Origin: Geothrix sp. 21YS21S-2
GTDB lineage: Bacteria; Acidobacteriota; Holophagae; Holophagales; Holophagaceae
Length of the DNA: 64,000 nt
Direction of reading: 5' to 3'
Assembly (NCBI RefSeq): GCF_030846775.1
Contig: NZ_CP132910.1
Span: 2,080,001 to 2,144,000, forward strand
Shown here: positions 26,363 to 33,707 of the stretch, in pieces
Position numbering within the stretch: position 1 is the first letter of the stretch
How the letters are laid out: each line of letters opens with the position of its first letter
Translations under genes and position numbers: made by a program
Notes under the pieces: model-generated
Told to the model about the DNA's origin: nothing
Database searches by the model: none
What the model saw: only the letters and a program-made list of their open reading frames with translations

Positions 26363-27114
26363 GCTTGTTCCTGACGTGCGAAGCTACCAGCACCCTGCTC
26401 TCGGACTTCGAGGACGGGTCGCTCTCCCTGTGGCAGGCCTTCCTGGTCCGGCTCCACCTTCTCTTCTGTCCCTCCTGCCGGGCCATCCTGGCCACCATGC
26501 GCGCCCTGCCCGTCCTCATGGACGACCTGGAACCCGCGGCGCCCGAGGCCGCCGAGGCCGCCCTCGACGGCGCCCTGGCCGCCCTGGGCCGCACCGGGCC
26601 CCGGGCCTGGCCCGCCACGCCCGTGCCGGCCGAGGCCCGGGACCTGCTGGAGGCCGGGCCCGACCTGCCGCTGGCCATCCTCGCCCAGGCCCACCAGACC
26701 GTGGCCAGCGCCCGGGGGCCCCAGCCCGGTCCCTACCACCTGCCCCAGGGCATCCTGGACCGCCTGCCCCCCGAGGACCAGTGGCACTGGGTGGACGGCG
26801 CCCAGGGCCGGCGGCGCGTGGAGCTCCTGAAGGACCCCCAGCGCGGGCTCCGGCTGATCCTGGCCTTCTCCCCCACCGGCGTCCGGGCCAAGGCCCACCG
26901 CCACCTGGGCTCGGAGAGCATCCTCGTCCTCGCCGGCAGGATGAACGACAAGGGCCTGGCCCTCACCGCGGGCGACTGGGTGCATCACGCCCGGGGATCG
27001 GTGCACGCGCCCGAGATCCGGGACGAGGACTGCTGGTGCCTGATCCGGGAAGAGGGCGGCATCGAGGCCACGGGTCCCCTGGACTGGCTGAAGATGAACC
27101 GGGCAGTCAAATAG
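26359..27114 (+). CDS. ChrR-like anti-sigma factor with zinc-binding and cupin domains
   Basis: A 251-residue protein. The N-terminal part (1-60) has the zinc-binding anti-sigma signature, with HLLFCPSCR providing His and the Cys pair. An Ala/Pro-rich linker leads to a C-terminal cupin (about 140-240) with a His-x-His metal site in GVRAKAHRHLGSESILVLAG and further His in DWVHHARGSVHAPE. ChrR of Rhodobacter has the same two-part layout and releases its sigma factor on singlet oxygen; the trigger here is not known. ATGA overlap with the sigma gene shows tight co-translation. It is cytoplasmic, with no membrane segment. Confidence 0.85.
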   Translation: MSLFLTCEATSTLLSDFEDGSLSLWQAFLVRLHLLFCPSCRAILATMRALPVLMDDLEPAAPEAAEAALDGALAALGRTGPRAWPATPVPAEARDLLEAGPDLPLAILAQAHQTVASARGPQPGPYHLPQGILDRLPPEDQWHWVDGAQGRRRVELLKDPQRGLRLILAFSPTGVRAKAHRHLGSESILVLAGRMNDKGLALTAGDWVHHARGSVHAPEIRDEDCWCLIREEGGIEATGPLDWLKMNRAVK

Positions 27115-27183
27115 GCAGAGATAAATCCTTTTTTATCATCTTTTAGTCGGGTAGGCCGGGGAGCTTGCGCTCCCGGCCCCCCT

Positions 27184-27218
27184 CAGATCCGGACGTGCGG
27201 GACTACCGCATCCGGCTC
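27184..27218 (-). ncRNA. Group II intron domain V
   Basis: A 35-base hairpin beginning GAGCCGGATGCGG, with loop TAGT, and returning CCCGCACG, then TCCGGATCTG. It contains the catalytic AGC triad near its 5' end and the two-base bulge region on the 3' side. It is the most conserved part of group II ribozymes and lies just after the maturase stop, as expected. Confidence 0.85.
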
Positions 27219-27222
27219 CTCG

Positions 27223-28551
27223 TCACGGTCGCTGAGGACGTAGTTTCGATGCGTAACTGATGGCTGGGGCCAGTGGGAACCGAGCCAGAAGCTTGTTCAT
27301 GCGATCCCAGGTCATGCGGGCCCGCTGGGACCTCCGGTTGAGCCATCCACGCCACCTTCGCCCAACTTCATAGCGGAAGTGCGCCAGGGCCCTGGAGTTC
27401 CCCGTGATCCCGTAATACCTGAAGTGACCGACCAGTTTCTGGTTGATCGTCCGCCATTGCTCGCGCACCGGGAGGTGGCGGTGTTTGGCCATCCACTCCC
27501 CGATCTTCGTGAGCGCCCGACTCATCCGGCTCTTCGCGGTCTTCCGCTTCACCACCCACCGGCCGTTCTTGGCCGTGGCCCAGTAGTGGGTGAATCCCAG
27601 GAAGTCGAAGTGGCCTGGTCCCCCATTGGGGTCCCTGGGCTCCCTCGGCTTCCAGAACTCCACCAGCCGGGTCTTATCCGGGTGGATCGTCAGGCCATAC
27701 CGCTCGAACCGCTTGGGCAGGACTTCCATAACCCGCTTGGCATCCTCCTCCTGGGCAAAGCCCATCACGAAGTCGTCCGCGTAGCGCACCAGGAAGGCCC
27801 GACCCCGGAGTCGGGGCTTGACCTCCCTTTCAAACCACACGTCCAGCACCTCGTGGAGGTAGATGTTGGCGAGCATCGGACTGACCACCCCGCCCTGGGG
27901 CGAGCCGGTTTCCGGGTGCGTGATGCATCCTTTCTCCAGCACGCCCGCGTTGAGCCATTTGCCGATCAGGCGCCTCAGAACGCCGTCCTTCATCCGCAGG
28001 TCAAGGATTTCCCGCAGCTTCCCGTGGTCCAAAGTATCGAAATACTTACGGATATCCACGTCAAGCACCCAGCCTCCCCCCATGTCCATCAACCCCTGCC
28101 AAATCGCCTCCAGCGCCATGTGCGCGGAGCGCCCGGGCCTGAACCCGTAGGAGCAGTCCAGGAAGTCCTGCTCATAGAGCGGTTCCATCACCATCACCAC
28201 GGCCCTTTGCAGGACCTTGTCTTCGAAGGCGGGAATGCCCAGGGGGCGTTGGCTGCCATCCCCTTTCGGGATGTAGGTTCTCCGGACTGGAGGGGCCTTG
28301 TAGGTGTCGCCGTTCTTAGCCCGGTTCAGGAGGCTCTGGAGGTTGGACTCCAGGTTTTCCCCGTATTCCTTGCCCGTCACGCCGTCCACCCCGGTCGCCC
28401 CATCCTTGCGGGTGCGCCCGAAGGCTTCCTTCATCCAGTCCAGGTCCATGTGGTAGGCCAAGGAGGTGAAAGCCACCTCCGGGTGGATCCTGGCCAGTTC
28501 TGCGATCCGTTGTTGTTTCGTGGAGACGCTGTTGGATGTCATTGCACCCAT
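27223..28551 (-). CDS. ltrA: Group II intron reverse transcriptase/maturase
   Basis: A 442-residue intron-encoded protein. Reverse transcriptase blocks run from RRTYIPKGDGSQRPLGIPAF (about residue 88) through GSPQGGVVSPMLANIYL to the catalytic RYADDFVMGF. The maturase (X) domain follows at about 330-420 (WRTINQKLVGHFRYYG). The protein ends after a short C-terminal region without the HNH endonuclease found in some classes, so insertion would rely on single-stranded or replication-fork targets. The ATG at 28551 lies behind AAGGGAAAG; another ATG is three codons on. All catalytic motifs are intact, so the intron may be active. Confidence 0.93.
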   Translation of the reverse strand: MGAMTSNSVSTKQQRIAELARIHPEVAFTSLAYHMDLDWMKEAFGRTRKDGATGVDGVTGKEYGENLESNLQSLLNRAKNGDTYKAPPVRRTYIPKGDGSQRPLGIPAFEDKVLQRAVVMVMEPLYEQDFLDCSYGFRPGRSAHMALEAIWQGLMDMGGGWVLDVDIRKYFDTLDHGKLREILDLRMKDGVLRRLIGKWLNAGVLEKGCITHPETGSPQGGVVSPMLANIYLHEVLDVWFEREVKPRLRGRAFLVRYADDFVMGFAQEEDAKRVMEVLPKRFERYGLTIHPDKTRLVEFWKPREPRDPNGGPGHFDFLGFTHYWATAKNGRWVVKRKTAKSRMSRALTKIGEWMAKHRHLPVREQWRTINQKLVGHFRYYGITGNSRALAHFRYEVGRRWRGWLNRRSQRARMTWDRMNKLLARFPLAPAISYASKLRPQRP

Positions 28552-29231
28552 TATCTTTCCCTTCAACGGTTCCGTGATCCGGCAGCTCCTTGGCTCCAGC
28601 GGGTCCCGGCGGCCCGGTTCCCCGCGATCATCGCTACTATGAGCTGCTCCGACTTCCGGCCACCCCTCCCGCGCTCCTTCGTTTCCTTCAGTTTGCGGTA
28701 CCGCCCTGTGCCGGCTGTTCGCTCCCGCCGGGGGCGGCACCCCCCGGCGAGCCTGGGTTCGTTTTACGTGGCTTCCCTCACCACTGGGTTGTTGGCGGAG
28801 ATGGCTGGATCTCCCAGGTTCCTGGGGAACCCCTGTGCACGTGCCCTGCTCTATGACCCCGGTGGGACCCTACGGTCAGGCCCTTGCGACCTTCGGGTGC
28901 TGTCTTCCGATCGGAGAACGGCGTCGACTCCCACGGTTGGATGCTTTCGGGGCTCCATCACACGGCCCATGCACTCCCTGTCTACGCTTCACGAGGTCGG
29001 TCGCCCTTCCCCACGCAAGACTCGGTTCCGGCTGCTGGCCAGCTTTGCCGGGCGGGGCTTGCTGCCTCCCCGCTGGGCTCCATTGCGAGGTTTCAGTCTG
29101 TCTTAGGTCATCCATCCTCCTCGCCCAGGCTTGGCCTGGCGCACTCCCCGTCCATCCCCGGCTATTAAAGGCTTAATGAAACCGGGTGCCTGTCCTTGGG
29201 AGGGTTGGCGCCGAGCCCCGGAGGATCTTTC

Positions 29232-29262
29232 GCCGGGGATGGCCGGGGACGGGGATAAAAGC
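29232..29262 (+). repeat. Copy of the sequence targeted by the group II intron
   Basis: The stretch GCCGGGGATGG-CCGGGGA-CGGGGATAAAAG on the plus strand matches the joined exons of the intron on the minus strand, GCCGGGGATGGACGGGGA followed by TAAAAG, except for a seven-base duplication. The copies face each other 88 bases apart. A related GGGATGGACGGGGAT occurs at 55586-55600, suggesting a short interspersed repeat. Confidence 0.5.
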
Positions 29263-29269
29263 TAAGGAA

Positions 29270-30283
29270 TCAAAGGGTTGCTAACCGGCCAGCTGCGAGT
29301 TCGGCGGCTGGGAGTACGGCCCGGTCGGTCACCAGGCTGGTTACAAGGTCGGCCGGGGTCACGTCGAAGGAGGGATTGAAGGCCGGGGTCGTGGACGCGG
29401 CCCAGGCGCCGCGCACCTCGGCGGCGTCGCGCTGCTCGATGGGGATGGCCGCGCCGTCGGGGCAGGCCAGATCCACGGTGGACCAGGGGGCCACGGGGTG
29501 GAAGGGGACGCCGTGGTGGCGGCACTGCACGGCCAGGCCGTAGGTGCCCACCTTGTTCGCGAAGTCGCCGTTGGCCGCCACGCGGTCGGCGCCCAGGAGC
29601 ACCCGCTGCACGCGGCCGTCCCGCAGGAGGATGGCCGCCATGCTGTCGGTGAGGAGGGTGTGGGGGATGCCCAGGCGGGCCAGTTCCCAGGCCGTGAGGC
29701 GGGCCCCCTGAAGGAGGGGCCGGGTCTCGTCCACGAACACGTGGCTGACCTTCCCGGCCTCCCAGGCCCGGCGGATCACCCCCAGGGCGGTGCCGATGCC
29801 GGCGGTGGCAAGGCCCCCGGAGTTGCAGTGGGTGAGCACGGCCTCCCCCGCGCCGAACAGCGGCAGGCCCTGGCGCGCCATGGCCTCGCACAGCGCCACG
29901 TCCTCCACGAAGATGGCCTCGGCCTCGGCGATCAGCTCGGCCACCACCACGTCGTCCTTGCAGCGGCCCCCCTCCAGGACGGCTCCCAGGCGGTCCATGG
30001 CCCACATGAGGTTCACGGCCGTCGGGCGCGCCCGGCGCAGGTGCGCCGCGGCCAGGCGCAGCCGGTCGGGACCGGCGCCGTCCTGGGCGAAGGTCGCCAG
30101 GGAGAGCGCCGCGGCCACGCCGATGAGCGGCGCGCCGCGCACCGCCAGGCGCCGGATGTGCAGGACCATGGCGTCCGGATCGCCCACCTCCAGCCATTCC
30201 TCCCGGTGGGGGAGGAGGGTCTGGTCGAGGATCCACAGCCTGCGGCCGTCGTGGCGGAGGGCGAGGGAGTCGGCTTGCTTCAC
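29270..30283 (-). CDS. mtnA: S-methyl-5-thioribose-1-phosphate isomerase
   Basis: A 337-residue aldose-ketose isomerase of the eIF2B-like family. It converts 5-methylthioribose 1-phosphate to 5-methylthioribulose 1-phosphate in the salvage of 5'-methylthioadenosine. Key features are RRLAVRGAPLIGVAAA, the catalytic Cys in LTHCNSGGLATAGIGTALG, and the catalytic Asp in LLGADRVAANGDFANKVGT. The start is a GTG at 30283, behind AAGGA eight bases away, overlapping the stop of the upstream aldolase gene (GTGA). The pairing with a class II aldolase points to the dihydroxyacetone-phosphate shunt rather than the full methionine cycle. Confidence 0.9.
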   Translation of the reverse strand: MKQADSLALRHDGRRLWILDQTLLPHREEWLEVGDPDAMVLHIRRLAVRGAPLIGVAAALSLATFAQDGAGPDRLRLAAAHLRRARPTAVNLMWAMDRLGAVLEGGRCKDDVVVAELIAEAEAIFVEDVALCEAMARQGLPLFGAGEAVLTHCNSGGLATAGIGTALGVIRRAWEAGKVSHVFVDETRPLLQGARLTAWELARLGIPHTLLTDSMAAILLRDGRVQRVLLGADRVAANGDFANKVGTYGLAVQCRHHGVPFHPVAPWSTVDLACPDGAAIPIEQRDAAEVRGAWAASTTPAFNPSFDVTPADLVTSLVTDRAVLPAAELAAGRLATL

Positions 30284-30924
30284 AGGAGTTTCCTTCCGGA
30301 TTTCCGGCGGGCCTGGCGGAGGGCTTCCACCTCGGCCTCCGGCAGGGGTTGCGCGCCGCCCAGATCGATGGCGGTCTTGAGGATCTGGCAGGCGTGCTCC
30401 AGGCGCTCGATGCCGTTGTACGCCTCTTCCAGCGTCTCTCCCCAGGCCAGGGCGCCGTGGCGGGCCAGCACCAGGAGGCGGTGGTCCGGCAGGAAGGGGG
30501 CCAGGACCTCCCCCATGGCGGCCGTTCCCGGACGGGCGTAGGGCACGAAGGGGATGGTCCCGGCGGCCAGGATCACCTCGGGCAGGGCGTCCGAAGGCAG
30601 GCTGGACCACTCCGGATGCGCCAGGCTGAAGGCGATGGCGGTGGGGGGATGGGCGTGCACCACGGCCCGGGCCTCGGGGCAGGCCTTGTACACCGCCAGG
30701 TGCATGAGGCGCTCCGTGCTGGGCCGGCCCGAGACGATCCGGCCGTCCCTGGCCAGGTAGGCCAGGTCCCCGGGCGCCATGCGGGCCTTGGCCACGCCCG
30801 AGGGGGTGATGGCGATCCGCCCGTCGTCCAGGAGCACGCTGACGTTGCCGTCGGCGGCGGCCAGGAGGTTGCGCGCGTGGAGGCGGCGGCAGACGTCGCA
30901 GATGGAGGCCAGAAGCTTGTACAT
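30280..30924 (-). CDS. Class II aldolase, probable methylthioribulose-1-phosphate aldolase
   Basis: A 214-residue member of the class II aldolase/adducin family. The substrate-binding GNVSV and TPSG motifs, the catalytic Glu in PSTERLMHLAVYK, and zinc ligands in VVHAHPP and ARHGALAWG are all visible. Relatives include fuculose-phosphate aldolase, MtnB dehydratase and the Ald2 enzyme of the methylthio-DHAP shunt. Because it overlaps mtnA, its substrate is probably 5-methylthioribulose 1-phosphate. As an aldolase it would give dihydroxyacetone phosphate and methylthioacetaldehyde. MtnB activity is the alternative; no mtnC, mtnD or mtnK is in view. GGAGG lies close to the ATG. Confidence 0.78.
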   Translation of the reverse strand: MYKLLASICDVCRRLHARNLLAAADGNVSVLLDDGRIAITPSGVAKARMAPGDLAYLARDGRIVSGRPSTERLMHLAVYKACPEARAVVHAHPPTAIAFSLAHPEWSSLPSDALPEVILAAGTIPFVPYARPGTAAMGEVLAPFLPDHRLLVLARHGALAWGETLEEAYNGIERLEHACQILKTAIDLGGAQPLPEAEVEALRQARRKSGRKLL

Positions 30925-30933
30925 GCCTCCAGT

Positions 30934-31788
30934 CTATTTCAGGATGACCCGTTCCGGCTGGCTCAGGGTGAAGGTCACCGCTTTCGAGGCGGGGATCCGG
31001 ATGATCGTGTCGGCCGTGCCCGCGGCCACGGCGGTGCCGGCGGCGGCTCCGATGGCCGCGCCGCCCAGGGCGTGGTCGCCCTGGTGCTTGCCGCTGGAGA
31101 GGATGCCCACCAGGGCGCCCAGGGCGGCGGTGCCGCCGATGAACTTGGCGTTGCGCTCGCCGCGCTTGTCGCCCACCACCAGGTAGGTGCCGGCCTCAAC
31201 GTCATTGCGGCCCACGGTGGAGAGCTGGATGCCCAGCCCGCCCTGCCCGCTCTGCAGCCGGCCGGCCGGTGTGCTCTGCGCCACGACCCCCTTGACGGGG
31301 GTCCCCTTGGGCCAGGCCACCCGGCCCCCCACCGTCACGTCCTCGACCAGGGTGCCTTCCCAGGCGTCCCCCGCCTGGTCCTTCTCGGTGCTCAGCTCCC
31401 GGCCGAGGGCCACGGCCACCTGGGTCCCGGCGGGCACGTCCACGATGACGGCCTTGACGGCTTCGGCCTTGGGGGCGGCCGCCAGGGTCTGGACGTCCTG
31501 GTGGGCCAGCGTGGCGTTCTTCTTGGCATCGGCCAGGCGGCGGTCCAGGGCCTTGATCTGGGCCTTGGACATGTGCTGGACCGTGTCGGCGTCGCCGGCC
31601 GAAGCGTGCTTGCCCGCCTTGATGTCGGCCATCTCCTTTTCGAGCTGGGCCACCCGTTCATCGGCGGCCTTGGCGGCGGCCTGGGCCTGGATCTCGGCCT
31701 CGGTGGGCTTGCGGTCGCACGAAAGCTGCCCGCAGATGATGAAGGAACCAAGGATCCCGGTAAGCAAGAGGGATGATCTAAACGTCAT
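30934..31788 (-). CDS. Envelope protein with coiled coil and glycine-zipper segment
   Basis: A 284-residue exported protein. A hydrophobic N-terminus (MTFRSSLLLTGILGSFIICG, then LSCDR) could be a lipoprotein signal, although the lipobox is imperfect. An Ala/Lys/Glu-rich coiled coil (about 30-95) is followed by a beta-rich domain (about 115-210). A Gly/Ala-rich glycine zipper comes next (GGTAALGALVGILSSG and GGAAIGAAAGTAVAAG, about 215-265). Glycine-zipper proteins insert in or span membranes. No specific function is recognised. GGAGG ahead of the ATG supports the start. It is divergent from hrcA, and 9 bases separate its stop from the aldolase start downstream. Confidence 0.68.
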   Translation of the reverse strand: MTFRSSLLLTGILGSFIICGQLSCDRKPTEAEIQAQAAAKAADERVAQLEKEMADIKAGKHASAGDADTVQHMSKAQIKALDRRLADAKKNATLAHQDVQTLAAAPKAEAVKAVIVDVPAGTQVAVALGRELSTEKDQAGDAWEGTLVEDVTVGGRVAWPKGTPVKGVVAQSTPAGRLQSGQGGLGIQLSTVGRNDVEAGTYLVVGDKRGERNAKFIGGTAALGALVGILSSGKHQGDHALGGAAIGAAAGTAVAAGTADTIIRIPASKAVTFTLSQPERVILK

Positions 31789-31872
31789 GGGGGACCTCCA
31801 GGAAAGACCGAAAAATGAAGTATAGTTGGGACACGCACGACGGGCACCGTCTGCGACCCGGAAATTCCCACC

Positions 31873-32931
31873 TTGGCGCTCAACCTTTCTCCTCGCAGCG
31901 AATCCGTCCTGAAGGCGCTCATCGAGACCTATCTGGTCGAGGGGGAGCCGGTGGGATCGCGCCTCTTGTCCAAGCGCATCCCGGGTTCCTTCTCCTCGGC
32001 CACCATCCGCAACGTCCTGGCGGACCTGGAGGACGAGGCCCTCCTGGACCAGCCCCACACCTCCGCGGGCCGCGTGCCCACGGAAAAGGCCTACCGCTAC
32101 TACGTGGACCACTTCGTCCAGCCCATCCGCCCCGACCCCATCCTGGGGGCCCGGCTCACCGAGGCCATCGGAGGCGTGGAGGGGCAGGCCGGGGACGCCC
32201 AGTGGCTGCGCAACGCCAGCCGGGTGCTGAGCGAGGCCATGAAGGGCATCTGCGTCGCCCTGCCCATGCACCTCACCCGGAGCCGCCTGGTGCGGCTCGA
32301 ATTCGTCCCCCTGGGCCCCGGGAAGCCCCCGGCCCGCATCGTCACGGTGTGGGTGGGCACCGGCGGCGAGGTCGAACACCAGATCATGGAGAACCGCTGG
32401 GGCTTCCCCGCGACCAAACTGGTGGAACTGGGGAACTTCGCAACAGCCCACTTCGGGGGGTGCTCCCTTCCCGAGATGCGGGACCGGCTCATCACCGACC
32501 TGGAGGGCCAGGCCTCCGACGCCCGGGAACTCAGCCGGCGGCTGTCGGAACTGGCCTCCCGCATGACCCAGCCCATGGATTCCCCCCTGGTGGTCGCCGG
32601 CCTGGGCGAGATGGGCCGGTGCCCGGAGTTCCTGGACCCCTCCCGCTTCCGGAACCTGGTGGAGGCCTTCGAGCAGCACGAGCGCCTCGCCCACCTCCTC
32701 AACGCCTTCGCCGTGGCGGCCACGTCCGAGGTCCAGCTCCTCCTGGGTTCGGAGAACCCCTTCTTCCAGGAGATGCCCCTGGCCACCGCCCTGCGCACGG
32801 TCACCATCAACAGGAGCGCCCAGGTCACCTTCGCCCTGGTGGGCCCCCTGCGCCTGGACTACCGGAAGGTGGCGGGGAGCCTGGCGTGGTGGTCGGATGA
32901 AATCCAGAGACGGAAGCCCACATCTGTTTGA
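31873..32931 (+). CDS. hrcA: Heat-inducible transcription repressor HrcA
   Basis: A 352-residue repressor. The N-terminal winged helix has ETYLVEGEPVGSRLLSKRIP and FSSATIRNVLADLEDEALLDQPHTSAGRVPTEKAYRYYVD, the hallmark of the family. A GAF-like central domain and a dimerisation region follow. It normally represses chaperone operons by binding CIRCE and is kept active by GroEL. The only sensible start is a TTG at 31873. It heads the hrcA-grpE-dnaK-dnaJ cluster. I find no CIRCE inverted repeat upstream of it or of grpE in this window, so its target may be groESL elsewhere. Confidence 0.93.
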   Translation: MALNLSPRSESVLKALIETYLVEGEPVGSRLLSKRIPGSFSSATIRNVLADLEDEALLDQPHTSAGRVPTEKAYRYYVDHFVQPIRPDPILGARLTEAIGGVEGQAGDAQWLRNASRVLSEAMKGICVALPMHLTRSRLVRLEFVPLGPGKPPARIVTVWVGTGGEVEHQIMENRWGFPATKLVELGNFATAHFGGCSLPEMRDRLITDLEGQASDARELSRRLSELASRMTQPMDSPLVVAGLGEMGRCPEFLDPSRFRNLVEAFEQHERLAHLLNAFAVAATSEVQLLLGSENPFFQEMPLATALRTVTINRSAQVTFALVGPLRLDYRKVAGSLAWWSDEIQRRKPTSV

Positions 32932-32966
32932 CGCAGTCCCCTTAACATTTCATTATCGAGTACTCA

Positions 32967-33668
32967 ATGACCGAAAAAATCCAACCCCAAACCACGGACT
33001 TCCCCGCCGATCCCCTCCTCCCGGAAAATGACCTCACCGTCGATCTGACCCAGGAGGAGTTTGGCGAAGGGGCGGATCTGCAGGCCCTCGCCGACGAGAT
33101 CGGCGACTACGAGCCGCCCGCGCCCGAAGCGCCCGCGGAGACGGCGGGCATGAGCCGGGAGGACCTGGAGGCCGAGCTGGCCAAGGCCCGGGCCCGCCTC
33201 GAGGCCCTGGAGAAGGCCGAGTCCGACCACAAGGACAAGCACCACCGCCTCATGGCCGACTTCACCAACCACCGGAACCGCGTGGGCCGCGAGACGCAGC
33301 TGGCCGTGACGCTGGCCGAGCGCAAGGTGCTCCTGGAGCTCCTGCCCGTGCTGGACAGCTTCGAGCGCTGCATCAACGCCACCTACACCAGCCTCGAGGA
33401 CTTCCACGCCGGCGTGGTCCTCATCCACCGCCAGATGCAGGAGGCCCTGCGCAAGGCCGGCGTGGAGCCCCTGACCCTGAACGTCGGCGACCCCTTCGAC
33501 GCCCAGCATGCCGAGGCCCTCACCACCACGAGCCAGGCCAGTCTCCCCGACGGGTCCGTGGCCGCCATCTACGAGCGCGGCTACTACCTGCGCGACCAGC
33601 TGCTCAGGCCCGCCCGGGTCATCGTCAACAACCATCCCGAAGGGGATCCCACGCAGGATCCCTCCTGA
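32967..33668 (+). CDS. grpE: Nucleotide exchange factor GrpE
   Basis: A 233-residue co-chaperone that releases ADP from DnaK. An acidic, disordered N-terminus (1-60) and a long coiled coil (about 62-120, including ADFTNHRNRVGRE) lead to the C-terminal beta wing with GVEPLTLNVGDPFDAQHAEAL and YERGYYLRDQLLRPARVIV. All are standard for the family. It lies 35 bases after hrcA and 39 bases before dnaK. The gap upstream includes GAGTACTC, a short palindrome that is not CIRCE. Confidence 0.95.
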   Translation: MTEKIQPQTTDFPADPLLPENDLTVDLTQEEFGEGADLQALADEIGDYEPPAPEAPAETAGMSREDLEAELAKARARLEALEKAESDHKDKHHRLMADFTNHRNRVGRETQLAVTLAERKVLLELLPVLDSFERCINATYTSLEDFHAGVVLIHRQMQEALRKAGVEPLTLNVGDPFDAQHAEALTTTSQASLPDGSVAAIYERGYYLRDQLLRPARVIVNNHPEGDPTQDPS

Positions 33669-33707
33669 ACACCGTAACGCCCACATCGCCCACTCGGGAG
33701 TAACGCA

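Larger units (their letters stand above)
27146..29144 (-). mobile_element. Group II intron, about 2.0 kb
   Basis: The element reads leftward. The 5' end is GTGCGCCAGG (first base at 29144), and the 3' end is CTACCCGAC (last base at 27146). About 590 bases of ribozyme (domains I-III) precede the maturase gene, which sits in domain IV. Domain V is at 27184-27218, and domain VI is a GC-rich hairpin (GCCGGGGAGC with GCTCCCCGGC) near 27150-27180. The flanks, when joined, restore a sequence that also occurs at 29232-29262. That supports both boundaries independently. The intron interrupts no gene. Confidence 0.82.
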
